From NCBI GenBank assembly GCA_007858575.1, contig CP042279.1, positions 2,666,001 through 2,730,000 of the forward strand: a DNA stretch of 64,000 nucleotides, given 5' to 3'. The notes beneath the pieces are model-generated. The model was not told the DNA's origin. It did no database searches and saw only the letters and a list, made by a program, of their open reading frames with translations. The DNA is from Streptomyces sp. WAC08241 (GTDB lineage Bacteria > Actinomycetota > Actinomycetes > Streptomycetales > Streptomycetaceae). Position numbers and translations under genes: made by a program. Below are positions 20,309-30,292 of this stretch, in pieces (the first letter of the stretch is position 1; every line of letters starts with the position of its first letter).

Positions 20309-20911
20309 GCTGGCGATTATGACCGCCCGCCACGGGAGATGTGCTGATGCCAGACCCTTTCGTTAGGGCTACGAAAACACCTCGCCCTGATGGAAGCAGG
20401 ACGAGGCGTTGCGAAGGCAGCCTCGGCTGTACCGGGTCGCAGGGGCCGAGGCGCCTCCTTCGGAACTACCGAGAGCCGATGACCCGGCTGGCGTCCTTGG
20501 CCGCTTCCGTGAGGGCCTGGTCGATGTACTGAGGGGACCGACCGCCGGCGAGGGCGCGGCTTACCACCTCCGTCGACAGTCTTTACAACTCGGGCGGGGC
20601 TCACCAGACATTGGAACTCGTCAGTGAGCACCCGCCAGAGCCAGCCGATCCGGCACTTCCCGCCGGGACCAGTTGCCGACATCCAGGCAGCAGGCGTCAG
20701 CCACTACCTGACTCCCCGTCAAGAAAGTCAGCAAGAAGTCAGCATCGATCCGATTGAACCCTGATACACAAGCTCAAACACGAGACTCGACGCGCCTCCT
20801 CTCGAACCCTGTAGACCTCAGAGCCCCGGGCGCAGGACAGAATGCGGATCGAGGCCGCAGCATGGCAGCCGTCAGCGGAAGCATGGCCAGCCTGTCTACA
20901 GTTTTCCCAGG
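20309..20911. other. Gene-poor gap with GACTTCT-type operator
   Basis: I see no convincing gene in these 600 bases. An inverted repeat (CCTCGCCCTG near 20387 and CAGGACGAGG) could terminate transcription. At 20724-20740 the minus strand carries GACTTCTTGCT followed by GACTTTCT, the same 11-bp-spaced motif as at 17794-17852. A 121-codon minus-strand ORF from 20682 lacks good coding character. Confidence 0.5.
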
Positions 20912-21859
20912 TCAGCGCACTCGTCCGCGTGGTTTCAGCGGAGTGGTGGGCAGCGCCGGGGCGGGCAGGCGGGCGCCGTCGTAGCCATGTACCTCGCCGA
21001 AGCGCTCGCCCTTCTCCCAGTCGTTGCGCGCCTGTACGATCTCCTCACCGGATCGGGCGACGAAGTTCCACCACATGACGATCTCCTCCTCGAACGGCGG
21101 TCCGCCGAGGAGGACCGTGCGGGCCGGGGCGGTCGACTCGTTCGTCAGGGTGAGGGCGTCCGGGCCGGGGCCGTACAGCCCAGTTCGGCCGGGTGGAGGA
21201 GGGTGCTGGCTAGGCGGACCTCCCCTTCGTCGACGAGCAGGCCGTGTTCGAAGGCGGGGTCCGTGGGAGGGTGACGGTCGCGCCCGGGTCGAGGAGGATC
21301 TCGGCGCCGAGCAGCGGGGTGAAGGTCCGCACCGGGGAGGTCTCGCCGGCCAGGGAGCCGAGGAAGACCCTGACGTCCGCCCCGTCGAGGCGGACGGTCC
21401 CGGGGGCGTAGTGCTGGAAGTCGCGGGCGGTGTCCCGGTGTTCCCCGGGCAGGGCGACCCACAACTGTACGCCGTGCAGGACCGTCGTACGGGCGGTGGA
21501 GACCTCGGAGTGGCTGATGCCGTGACCACCCGTCATGAGGTTGAGCTCGCCAGGGCGTACGAGCGCGTGGCTGCCCAGGCTGTCGCGGTGCTCGATCTCG
21601 CCGCTGAAGAGCCAGCTCACGGTCTGGAGGCCGATGTGCGGGTGCGGGGCCACGTCCATGCCGCCGGACTCCGCGACGTCGTCGGGACCGTAGTGGTCGG
21701 CGAAGCACCAGGCCCCGATGAGGCTACGGGTCCGCTGCGGGAGCGTGCGCCGTACGGTCATCGCCCGCGGGCCGCCCAGGGGACGTCCCGCGCGGACAGC
21801 ACCTCCACCCCGATCCCGGCGGCTCCGGGCTCCGTCCCCGTCCCCGTCTTGTCGCTCAT
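20912..21859 (-). CDS. Pirin family protein, frameshifted
   Basis: This is a bicupin of the pirin family, in which some members oxidise quercetin or modulate enzymes. Metal-site residues are visible in HPHIGLQTVSWLFSGEIEHR and the later NLMTGGHGISHSE. The C-terminal domain has VLLGGPPFEEEIVMWWNFV, a strong pirin signature. Length is about 310 aa after frame changes near 21265 and 21180. ATG 21859 has GGAGGGG upstream. It is divergent from an AhpD-like gene, a common pair in Streptomyces. The shared promoter holds the GTTT-N6-AAAC element. Confidence 0.87.
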
Positions 21860-21883
21860 GCGCGTCCCCTCCGGAAACCTGTA

Positions 21884-21897
21884 GTTTCACTTTAAAC
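21884..21897. promoter_or_regulatory. GTTT-N6-AAAC inverted element between pirin and AhpD-like genes
   Basis: GTTTCACTTTAAAC has complementary GTTT/AAAC ends and lies 25 bp upstream of the pirin start, in the divergent promoter. The AT-rich core stands out in this GC-rich DNA. It could be a repressor operator or contain a -10 region. No regulator gene is adjacent. Confidence 0.45.
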
Positions 21898-21954
21898 AAT
21901 CATGGACGATGATAGCTTCCGCGACCGCGGAAGGCCCCGAGGACGGAGTGCGCA

Positions 21955-22444
21955 GTGAGCGATGCGGCGGGAACCCCCACGACCGGGCGGATCCACCTCG
22001 ACAAGCAGAGCCCCCAGGCCTACCACGCCCTGGTCCGGACGGCCGAGGCGGTCCGCGCCACGGCCGCCGACGCGGGGCTCGACCGGATCCTGGTGGAGCT
22101 CGTCAACCTCCGGGTGTCCCAGATCAACGGCTGCGCCTCCTGCCTCGACGTGCACACCCGGGCTGCCCTGCGCGCCGGCGAGACGACCCGCCGCCTCGGC
22201 GTGCTCGCCGCCTGGCGCGACACCGAGCTCTTCACCGCGCGCGAGCGCGCGGCGCTGGCCTCGCCGAGGCCACCACCCGCCCCGCCGACGCGCTCGCGCA
22301 GGAGCGCGCCTATGACGACGCCCGCCGGACCCTCACCGACGACGAGATCTCCGCCGTGATCTGGGTGGCGATCACCATCAACGCGTTCAACCGGGTGTCG
22401 ATCCTGAGCAAGCACCCCGTACGGGACGCCTCCCCGGCGCCTGA
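21955..22444 (+). CDS. Carboxymuconolactone decarboxylase/AhpD-like protein, frameshifted
   Basis: This alpha-helical AhpD-fold protein of about 160 aa carries the redox motif CASCLDVHTRAA (Cys-x2-Cys-x3-His), indicating alkylhydroperoxidase-type disulfide chemistry. The second half, after a frame change near 22260, reads LTDDEISAVIWVAITINAFN then RVSILSKHPV, a typical family end. GTG 21955 has GGAG seven bases upstream. The stop is uncertain: 22444 if one more base is missing, or 22514 in the frame as read. Divergence from pirin suggests a shared response to electrophile or quinone stress (inference). Confidence 0.82.
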
Positions 22445-22470
22445 TCCACCGGACGGGGTGTACGGGCGGC

Positions 22471-24718
22471 TCACGAGGCGTCCGCCTCGGCGAGGCGTTC
22501 CCGGGCCTCGGTGAGGCGCTGGGGATCGGCCGCGGCGCCGAGGGCGAGGCACCGGGAGAAGGCGTCCCGGGCCCCGGCGCGGTCCCCGGCGGCCAGCAGA
22601 CTGTTGCCGAGGTGGACCAGGGCACGGCTCTCCATGGCCGCGTTGCCGCCGGCACGGCAGAGCTCCACGGCGACGCGCAGGTGCTCGGCGGCCTCGGACC
22701 AGTTCCCGAGCTGGGCGTGGGCCCTGCCGATGAGCACCCGCAGGTTCGTGCGGGTGAAGTCGGCGATGTGCGGTTCGATGCGGTCGCCGGCCTGGTCGAG
22801 GAAGGAGAGCGTGTCCAGGATCTCCGCGACGGACTCCTCCTGCCGCCCCCGTCCACCAGGATCTGATCGTGCTCGACCCTGCACTGGAGCGCGCCGTGGA
22901 GGTCGCCGGCGGCCTCGAACAGCGTGGCCGCCTCACCGTTGTGACGCGCCGCCGCCGCGTAGTCGCCGAGCAGTCTGAAGGCCCAGGCGGTGTACTTGTG
23001 GGCCCACCCCTGCTGGGCGAGGTCGCCGGCGCGCACGGCCGCGGCGAGGGCCTGGGCCGAGCGGTCGAGACCGTCGTGGTGGCGGCCTTCGCAGACGAGC
23101 AGGGCCCAGGCGTGGTAGTTGAGGTGGGTCGCCTCCAGGACGGGGTCGCCGAGGGCCTGGGCGCAGCGGGCGGCCGTGGCGAAGACCTCGGGCCAGTGCC
23201 CCAGAAGATCCACTGGTCGGAGAACCAGTGCAGCGCCTCGGCGACCTCCACCACGACGGCGTGGTCCCCGCCGCGGCGGCCGCGCGCAGGGCGGCCAGCC
23301 AGTTGACGCCCTCGACCCGGAGCCACCGGCGGGCGTGCTCGGCGGTGGACAGGTCGACGGTGCCCTGCCACGTGGCGGGCGGGCGCCGTGGCCGGGCTCG
23401 TACCAGCGACCGGCCATGACGGTGGTTTCGAGGAGCCAGCGGTGCAGCGCCGTCCGGGCGGCCTCGGCCGCCCCGGCCGGCTCCTCGGCCCGCAGCCGGT
23501 CGCGGGCGTACAGGCGCAGCAGGTCGTGGAAGCGGTAGCGGTCCCGGTCCGCGCCCAGGAGACCGGTCTCGACGAGTTCCTCGAGGGTGTCCTCGGCGTC
23601 GAACGGTGACTGCCCGGTCAGCCGGGCGGCGCCGGCGACTCCGGCGTCGGGCCCGTCGACCAGCGCCAGCAGCCGGAACATGCGCGCGGCCGTGGGGGTG
23701 AGCTGGCGGTAGGACAGGTCGAAGGCCGCCGACAGACGGAGGTCGCCGGCGGCCAGGGCGTCCAGGCGGCGCTCTTCGAGGGCGAGGCGGTCGGCGAGGC
23801 GACGCACCGTCCAGCCGGTGCGCGTGGCCAGCCAGTTGCCCGCCACCCGCAGGGCCAGCGGCAGGTGCCCGCAGTGGCCGGCCACCTCGGCCAGCGCGCC
23901 CGGTTCCGCCTCCGCGCGTTCCTGTCCCACCAGGGAGGTCAGGAAGACGGCGGCCTCGGCCGGGGAGTTCGCCGAGGGCAGGCGGTGGACGCTCTCCAGG
24001 CCGGTGAGCATCCTCCGGCTGGTGACCACCACCATCCCCGCGCCCGCGCCCGGGAGCAGCGGACGCACCTGGGCCTCGTCGCGGGCGTTGTCGAGGACCA
24101 GCAGACACCGCCGCTCGGCCAGCACCCGCCGGCACAGCTCCGGGTGCCCCTGCGGACCGGCCATGGCCAGGTCCCGGTCGGCCACCCCCAGCGCCTTCAG
24201 GACGCGGAGCAGGAGTTCGGCCGCGTCCGGCGCGTCGTCGTCCGTGCCCCGCAGGTCGAACATGAGCTGCCCGTCCGGGAAGCGCCCGGCCAGGTCGTGG
24301 GCGGCGCGCAGCGCCAGGGTGGTCTTGCCCGCGCCGGGCGGCCCGGACACCGCCACCACCACCGGTATCCCCGCGGTCCCCTGCCCGGTCAGCGCCCTCA
24401 GCCGCGCCAGCTCCGCCTCCCGGCCCACGAAGTCGTCGATGCCGCGGGGAAGGCGTGCAGCCCCGCCGGGCGCGGGCGGGGGTGGCGGCCGACCCGGGCG
24501 ACGGCGAGCAACCGCTCCCGCTCCGTCCCGTCCAGCCGCAGCCCGTCCGCGAGCGCGGCCACCGTCCTGCGCTGGGGAGTCGCGACCCGTCCCCGCTCCA
24601 GGTCCCCGATCCCGCGGACGCTCACCCCCGACGCCTCCGCCAACGCCTCCAGGGTCAGCGACGCGTCCAGGCGCAACCGCCGCAACAGCGCCCCGAACTC
24701 CAGACCTGCTCCGGTCAC
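22471..24718 (-). CDS. XRE-NB-ARC-TPR transcriptional regulator, frameshifted
   Basis: This is a STAND-type regulator of about 750 aa. The N-terminus is an XRE helix-turn-helix (LDASLTLEALAEASGVSVRG). After a frame change near 24440 comes an NB-ARC NTPase with Walker A GPPGAGKTTLALRAAH, Walker B CLLVLDNARDE and the sensor-like GHLPLALRVAGNWLA, plus the winged-helix part YRFHDLLRLYARDRL. The C-terminal third is TPR-like, ending LAAGDRAGARDAFSRCLALG. Other frame changes lie near 23380, 23220 and 22860. GTG 24718 has GGAGGA upstream. Related proteins control secondary metabolism or stress responses. The 24719-24954 gap holds its promoter and that of the divergent AraC gene. Confidence 0.82.
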
Positions 24719-24954
24719 CCGCTCATTCCTCCGCCGCACCCGAATCGAACAATGTGCCCATCCTGCCCGAGCGGGGGTTCCGGAGCGTGCCCCGGCCTCC
24801 GGCATTCCTGCCTGTGGTTCTGCCTGGAGGCGGAAAAGGGCCGCTGCTTGGCTGTGTGGTGCGGGCAGGCGCCGGCCCCACCGAAGTGGTCCGCCGGCCG
24901 CGCCCCCACCCCTCTCCCCCGCCCCACTCCCCCTCTCCCCGACCGGAGGCCGAC

Positions 24955-25955
24955 ATGAGCCCGGTGTTGACGACCGCCTCGGTGCCCGACCGGGACAAGG
25001 TCGCGTACTGGAACGACGCGGTGAGCAGGACGCTGGTGCCGGTGACGGTCACCCCCGGGGCGACGGCCCGTTCGAGGGCCGGATCACCACCGACCGCCTC
25101 GGACACCTGCGGGTCTCCACCGTGGAGGCCGACGCGGGACGGACCAGCCGTACGCCGACCCTGATCGCCGGGTCGTCCGGGTCGTCCGGGTCGTCCGGGG
25201 CGCCGGTGGCGGTCGGTGTCCAGGTGTCCGGCACGGCCGTCTTCGTGCAGGACGGCCGCCGGGCCGAGCTGGGTGCGGGCGACCTGGTGGTGTACGACAC
25301 GGCCCGGCCGTACTCCTTCGACCATCCGCGGCGGTTCGCCCTGCACGTCTTCCAGTTCCCGCGCCACGCCCTCGGCGTGTCGGACCACGACCTCCGGCAG
25401 GTCACCGGCCGGGCCGTCGGCACCGGGGACGGCTTCGGCGCGACGCTGTTCCCGTTCCTGGTGGACCTGGCTCTCCCCGGCCGACGGGCACCCGCCGGCC
25501 GTCGCGAACTGGCTGGCCGGCCACGTGGTCGACCTGTTCGCCACCCTGATCACCGAACGGGCCCGGCCGGAGGGGACCGACGCGGACGCGCGGAGCCGGC
25601 TGATGATGCGCGTCCTCGACCACATCAACCGGAACCTGGGCGACCCGGACCTGTCCCCGGAGCGCATCGCGCGGGAGCACCGGATCTCCGTCCGGTACCT
25701 GCACCGCCTGTTCGAGGGCGAGGGACCACCGTCGGCCGGCTCGTCAAGCAGCGGCGCCTGGAGGAGTGCGGCCGCGAGCTGGCCCGTCCCGGCGGGACGG
25801 CCCCACCGTGGCGGCCGTGGCCCAGAGGTGGGCTTCGTCAGCCCCGCCCACTTCAGCCGGGCTTCCGCGCTGCCTACGGCGTCTCCCCCCGGGAGTGGCG
25901 CGGTCGGCACACCGGCCGGGACGGTCTCGTGCGGTCCCCGGTGTCGGGCGGGTAG
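24955..25955 (+). CDS. AraC-family transcriptional regulator, frameshifted
   Basis: This activator of about 330 aa has an AraC-binding-like N-terminal domain (TAVFVQDGRRAELGAGDLVV, DTARPYSFDHPRRFALHVFQ) and a C-terminal pair of AraC helix-turn-helix motifs (LSPERIAREHRISVRYLHRL and GFVSPAHFSRAF, then GVSPREWR). ATG 24955 has CGGAGG eight bases before it. Frame changes lie near 25060, 25480, 25725 and 25835. A run of three 9-bp units (GGTCGTCCG) at 25171-25197 encodes a Ser-Ser-Gly linker inside the sensor domain. No effector can be inferred from its neighbours. Confidence 0.84.
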
Positions 25956-26051
25956 GACCCCCGTCCCGGGAACTGCCGTGCCGCGGGGAGCGTCCTCCGA
26001 TGTCGACGGTCGGCGAACGACCGCGCCGCCCCGCGGTGTGACGGGGCTCAC

Positions 26052-26626
26052 GTGCCTTCTTCGGAAACGGTGTCGACCGTCGAGGCCGTGCCAGGCGTAT
26101 GCCCGGTGAAGCGAGAGACCCGGGAGTTGCCGTTGACCGTCGAAGAGTTCGAAGCGTTCTACGTCCAGTCGGTCGGGCGGCTCACCGGGCAGCTCTACGT
26201 CATGCTCGGCGACCTGCAGGAGGCTGAAGACGTTGTCCAGGAGGCGTTCGTCAAGGGCTGGAACCGGCGGCGCCACCTGGACGGCGACAGCGGACCGGAG
26301 GCGTGGATCCGCACGGTCGCCTGGCGCCTCGCCGTGAGCCGGTGGCGCTTCCGGAGGCGTACGGCCGACGCCTGGAACTGGCGGGCGGCCCCGCCCCACA
26401 CGGCCGGGCCGGGACCGGAGCACGTGGTCCTGGTCGACGCCCTGCGGACCCTGCCCGCCCAGCAGCGGCGCACCGTCACCCTGCACTACCTGTGCGACCT
26501 CACCGTCGAGCAGATCGCGGGCGAGACCGGGCTGTCCGCCAGCACCGTCAAGACACACCTCGGCCGGGGCGCGCCGCCCTCGCCGACCGGCTCAAGGACA
26601 CCGAGCAGGAGGCCGGATCCCGGTGA
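26052..26626 (+). CDS. ECF RNA polymerase sigma factor (SigE/sigma-70 family), frameshifted
   Basis: This sigma factor of about 190 aa has region 2 in FYVQSVGRLTGQLYVMLGD and DVVQEAFVKGWNRR, and region 4 in LPAQQRRTVTLHYLCDLTVE followed by LSASTVKTHLGRG. A frame change at a C run near 26575 restores the usual end ALADRLKDTEQEAGSR. The start used is GTG 26052; GTG 26106 is possible and the ribosome site is weak for both. The next gene overlaps its stop in a GTGA and encodes a membrane protein, probably its anti-sigma partner. Confidence 0.85.
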
Positions 26627-27066
26627 ACGACCCCACCGATCCCTCTCTGAGGGCCCTGTTCCGGGCCGCCGCCGACCACGGCAGCCGGGAGGCCACGACC
26701 CTGCCCGTCGCCCAGGTCGTCGAACGGGGCCGGCGGGCCCGGCGGCGCCGGGTGGCCCTCGCCACGGTCACGGCGGGCGTCGTCGCCGTCCTCGGCGTGG
26801 CCACGGCCGCCTCGCTCGCCCCCGGCCCCGCCGGACCCGCCCTGCCCGCGACGAGCCCCTCCGTGCCCGATCCCGGCCCCAGTCCCACCCACCGTCCCGG
26901 GCCCCTGCCCCGGGAGACGGAGAACAGCACTCCGCCGGGACCCGGCAGCGCGACGACGGAGAACCGACGGACCCGTCCGCCGACGCCCTCCGGCGGGACG
27001 ACGACACCGACGGCCCCGCCGGAGACGGCGACGACCACGGCGACGACGACACCGCCGCCGGGCTGA
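26623..27066 (+). CDS. Probable anti-sigma-factor-like membrane protein
   Basis: The 147-aa product overlaps the sigma gene stop by four bases (GTGA), so co-translation is expected. The N-terminal 40 residues are cytoplasmic and basic near the membrane (VERGRRARRRRVALATVTAG), followed by one TM helix (VVAVLGVATAASLA). The rest is a Pro/Thr-rich extracellular tail with many TTTPTAPPET-like repeats. No zinc-binding ZAS motif is seen, so the anti-sigma role rests on gene order and topology. Confidence 0.6.
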   Translation: MNDPTDPSLRALFRAAADHGSREATTLPVAQVVERGRRARRRRVALATVTAGVVAVLGVATAASLAPGPAGPALPATSPSVPDPGPSPTHRPGPLPRETENSTPPGPGSATTENRRTRPPTPSGGTTTPTAPPETATTTATTTPPPG

Positions 27067-27110
27067 CCGGCCCGCCGCCTCCCCGTTCTCCCGGACGCTC
27101 CCGACCGGCC

Positions 27111-27154
27111 GATCAACCAGCCGACCCGCCGATCAACCGATCAACCGATCAACC
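27111..27154 (+). repeat. GATCAACC octamer repeats
   Basis: GATCAACC occurs three times head to tail at 27131-27154 and once more at 27111. It is followed by inverted relatives (GGTCGACC, GGTCAACC) up to about 27190, so the block can fold into an imperfect hairpin around CAATTG. It fills the gap between the sigma operon and the mannosyltransferase gene. It could serve as a terminator or a protein-binding array. Confidence 0.55.
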
Positions 27155-27331
27155 AATTGGTCGACCGGTCGGTCAACCGGCCGACCGACCCACCCACCGG
27201 CCGACCTCCGACCGCGTCCGTGCTCCCGGGGCGGCCCCGCACCGCCGGGCCGTCCCGCCCTTCCCCGTACCCGCGTACCCGCGCGCACCGCCCCTTCGGC
27301 GTGCCCGCGTCCTCACGGAGAGACCTCACCC

Positions 27332-28551
27332 ATGCCGATCTCGGCACCGCCCTCCCCGGGCGCGCCCCCGTACGGACGGATCCCGCCGTGCGCACCGCCC
27401 TCGTGGAAGGCCCGCCCGCGGCCGTACCGCCGCCCCGGCTCCGCCCCGCCGACCGCGAGGTCCTGTGGCTGTACCTGCTGACGCGGGCGGCCGTGTGGAC
27501 GACCGCGTACTGCGCCCGCTGGCTGTTCCCGGCGTCCGGTGACGCCCGGGTGCCCGAGCGGTCCTCGCGCCCTTCGAGCGCTGGGACTGGGGGCACTTCC
27601 TGAACATAGCCAGGGACGGGTACTTCCCCGGGGCCGGGCGAGGGGGACAACCGGGAGGCGTTCTTCCCCGGCCTCCCCTGGTCCTGCGCGCCGTGCACCT
27701 GCTCGTGCCCCACTGGACCGCCGCCGGGCTGCTCGTCTCGCTCGTCGCCGGGGCCGTCGCCGCCGTGGCCCTCGCCCGGATCGCCGCGCTCCACCTGCCC
27801 GGCTCCCGCGCGGGCGGCCGCGCCGCGCTGTTCCTCCTGGTGTCGCCCTGCGCGGTCTTCCTGGCCGCCGGGTACAGCGAGGCCCTCTTCCTCGCCCTCG
27901 CCCTGCCGGCCTGGCTCGCGGCCCGGCGGCAGCGGTGGCTCTCGCCTCGGTGCTCGCCGCCGGCGCCACCACCGTCCGCGTCAGCGGGTTCTTCCTCGCC
28001 GCCGCGCTCGTCGTCCTCTTCCTGACGACGCGGCGGGACGAGGGGCGGGCCGGAGGCGCGAGGCCGCCTGGCTCGTCCTCCCCGGTCTGCCCGCGCTCCT
28101 CTACTTCCGGTACCTGTACGGGCGGACCGGCGACCCCATGGCGTGGAAGCACGCGCAGGAGCGCGGCTGGTACCGGCACTTCCGCGCCCCCTGGGAGGCC
28201 TGGTCGCAGACCTGGCACGAGGCCTTCGACCACACCCAGGCCACCGGTTACGCCGCCCAGTTCCAGGCCGACCTCCTCGCCATGGTGCTCGGCCTGGCGC
28301 TGCTCGCCGTCCTCGTCGTGCGGCGCCGCTGGCCGGAGGCCGTGTACATCGCGCTGACGCTGTGGGCGCTCGGCACCTCGTACTGGTACATGTCCGTGGC
28401 CCGCAGCACCCTCCTGTGGTGGCCGCTGTGGGTCGGCCTGGCCGTCTGGAGCGTGCGCCGGCGGTGGGTCACGCTCGCCTACCTGTGCCTGGTCGCGCCC
28501 CTGAGCACCGTCCTGGCGATCACCTTCATGACGGGACGCTGGGCGGGCTGA
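27332..28551 (+). CDS. PIG-V-like mannosyltransferase (GT-C membrane enzyme), frameshifted
   Basis: This is a polytopic GT-C glycosyltransferase of about 400 aa with at least seven TM segments. The motif FERWDWGHFLNIARDGYF carries the Asp pair typical of the first extracytoplasmic loop, followed by EAFFPGLPLVLRAVH. Later come LVSPCAVFLAAGYSEALFL and LTLWALGTSYWYMSVARS. These match bacterial PIG-V/mannosyltransferase family proteins that use polyprenyl-phosphate sugars. Start ATG 27332 has GGAGAG upstream. Frame changes near 27370, 27560, 27630, 27940 and 28060 are needed. It converges with the HAD gene. The acceptor is unknown. Confidence 0.75.
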
Positions 28552-29207
28552 CCGCCGGGGAGCGGCTGCCGCGCGTGGCCGCGCAGGGTGGCGAGGGAGA
28601 CCTCCAGGCTCTCCGCGAAGACCCGTCCCGGCCCCGGTTCCACCGGGAGCAGGGAGGGACGACCAGGACGACGCAGCCCGCCGCGTCGGCCGAGGCGGTC
28701 CCGTCCGGCGAGTCCTCGACGGCCACGCAGGACGCGACCGGAACTCCCAGGCGGCGGGCGGCCGTCCGGTACGGGTCGGGGTGCGGCTTCGTACGGTCGG
28801 TGTCGTCGGCCGAGAGGGTGAAGGCGAACGGGACGTGCGCGAGCGCTCCGCCGGTCACCGAGTCGACCACCGACCGGGGAGGCGCTGACCAGCGCGAACG
28901 GCACGCCCGCGCGCTCCAGTTCGGCGAGCAGCCGGCCCGCCCCGGGCGCAGCGGCGCGCCCGCGTCGACGCGCCGCCGGAAGGCGGTGGTGAGCGCGGAG
29001 GCGATCCCGGCCGTGCCCGGCGTGCCCGTGGTCCGTACGAGGTGGGCGGCGGTGTCTCGACGGCGCGGCCGACGACCTCGGGGGCGTCGGCGGCCGTCAG
29101 GCGGTGGCCGAGCCGGGCGGCGACCTCTCCGTGGCGTCCCACCAGAGGGTCTCGGTGTCGACGAGGGTGCCGTCCATGTCGAAGAGGACCGCGGCGAGTT
29201 CACTCAC
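28526..29207 (-). CDS. HAD-superfamily hydrolase, frameshifted
   Basis: This is a HAD phosphatase or phosphomutase of about 220 aa. Motif I is LFDMDGTLVDTET. Motif II lies in FALVSASPRSVVDSV, the Lys of motif III in DRTKPHPDPYRTAARRLG, and motif IV is AVEDSPDGTASADAAG. The helical cap places it in subclass I near beta-phosphoglucomutase-like enzymes. GTG 29207 overlaps the ATPase gene stop in a GTGA, so it is the last cistron of the ABC operon. It may dephosphorylate or cleave the imported compound. The end is uncertain (28526 or 28479) and runs into the convergent mannosyltransferase gene. Confidence 0.8.
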
Positions 29208-30286
29208 CGGCCGTCTCCCGGGCCACGACGAGGGCGGGTGGCGGACGGCGCCGAGGGCGACGCGTACGCCCGGGGCGAGCGCTCCGCGTCCCGCGACGGC
29301 AGGTCGGCCTTGACCGGCGTGCCGGCGCGGTCGAGGTGGACGCGGGTGACCGGGCCGAGGAAGGAGGTGGAGACCACCGTCGCGTCGCCGTCGGGGTCCT
29401 CGGTCACGGTGAGGTTCTCGGGGCGGACGAGCACGTCGACCCCGGGTCCCTTCGGCGCCTCGCCGTCGACGGGCAGCCGGGCGCCCGCGACCTCGACGAG
29501 GCCGGGGTCCACGAGGCGGCCCGGCAGCCGGTTCATGGTGCCGACGAACGCGGCGACGAACGCGGTCGCGGGGCGCCGGTACAACTCGGCCGGGGCCGCG
29601 CACTGTTCGAGGCGTCCGGCGTTGAGGACGGCGACGCGGTCCGCCATGGACAGCGCCTCCTCCTGGTCGTGGGTGACGAAGACCGTGGTGATGCCGAGGT
29701 CGAGCTGGAGCCGCCGGATCTCCTCCCGCAGGCTGAGGCGGACCTTGGCGTCGAGCGCGGAGAGCGGCTCGTCGAGGAGCAGGACGCGGGGCGCAGGGCG
29801 AGGGCGCGGGCGAGGGCCACGCGCTGCTGCTGGCCGCCCGACATCTGGTGCGGGTAGCGGTCGCCGTGCTGCGGCAGGCCCACCAGGTCGAGGAGTTCGG
29901 CGGCGCGGGCGCGCTGCTGGCCGCCCCCACCTTCCGTACGCGCAGGCCGAAGGCGACGTTGTCGCGGGCGGTGAGGTGGGGAAGAGGCTGTACGACTGGA
30001 AGACCATCCCGGCGTCGCGGCGGTTGGCCGGCACGTGGGTGACGTCGGCGCCGTCGACGAGGACCTCGCCCGCGTCGGGCCGCTCGAAGCCGGCGAGGAC
30101 GCGCAGCGCGGTGGTCTTGCCGCAGCCCGACGGGCCGAGCAGGGCGAGGAGTTCGCCCGGTTCGACCGTCAGGTCGAGTCCGTCGAGGGCGGTGGTGGGG
30201 CCGAACGAGCGGCGCAGGCCGCGGAATTCGACGCGGGCCCCGATGACGGCCGCGGTCTCCGTCCGTTCCGCTGTTGCTGAGGACAT
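29204..30286 (-). CDS. ABC transporter ATP-binding protein (PotA/FbpC type), frameshifted
   Basis: This is the ATPase of an importer. Walker A is [19 protein letters not shown], the Q-loop [10 protein letters not shown], the signature [19 protein letters not shown], Walker [17 protein letters not shown] and the H-loop [17 protein letters not shown]-terminal TOBE-like domain ([20 protein letters not shown]) is typical of spermidine, iron and phosphonate importers. Length is about 360 aa with frame changes near 29980, 29925 and 29790. ATG 30286 has AAGGAG upstream and follows the second permease by six bases. It is part of the five-gene operon divergent from gntR. Confidence 0.9.
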   Translation of the reverse strand: MSSATAERTETAAVIGARVEFRGLRRSFGPTTALDGLDLTVEPGELLALLGPSGCGKTTALRVLAGFERPDAGEVLVDGADVTHVPANRRDAGMVFQSYSLFPTSPPATTSPSACAYGRWGRPAARPRRRTPRPGGPAAARRPLPAPDVGRPAAARGPRPRPRPAPRVLLLDEPLSALDAKVRLSLREEIRRLQLDLGITTVFVTHDQEEALSMADRVAVLNAGRLEQCAAPAELYRRPATAFVAAFVGTMNRLPGRLVDPGLVEVAGARLPVDGEAPKGPGVDVLVRPENLTVTEDPDGDATVVSTSFLGPVTRVHLDRAGTPVKADLPSRDAERSPRAYASPSAPSATRPRRGPGDGR

Positions 30287-30292
30287 GGTGGG

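Noticed and set aside
20317..20682. 121-aa minus-strand ORF before the epimerase gene
   Set aside because: It has no ribosome site, no recognisable motifs and irregular codon use. I treat the stretch as intergenic.
25171..25197. GGTCGTCCG triplet repeat in the araC-like gene as a regulatory element
   Set aside because: It is in frame and encodes a flexible Ser-Ser-Gly linker. There is no sign of a regulatory role.
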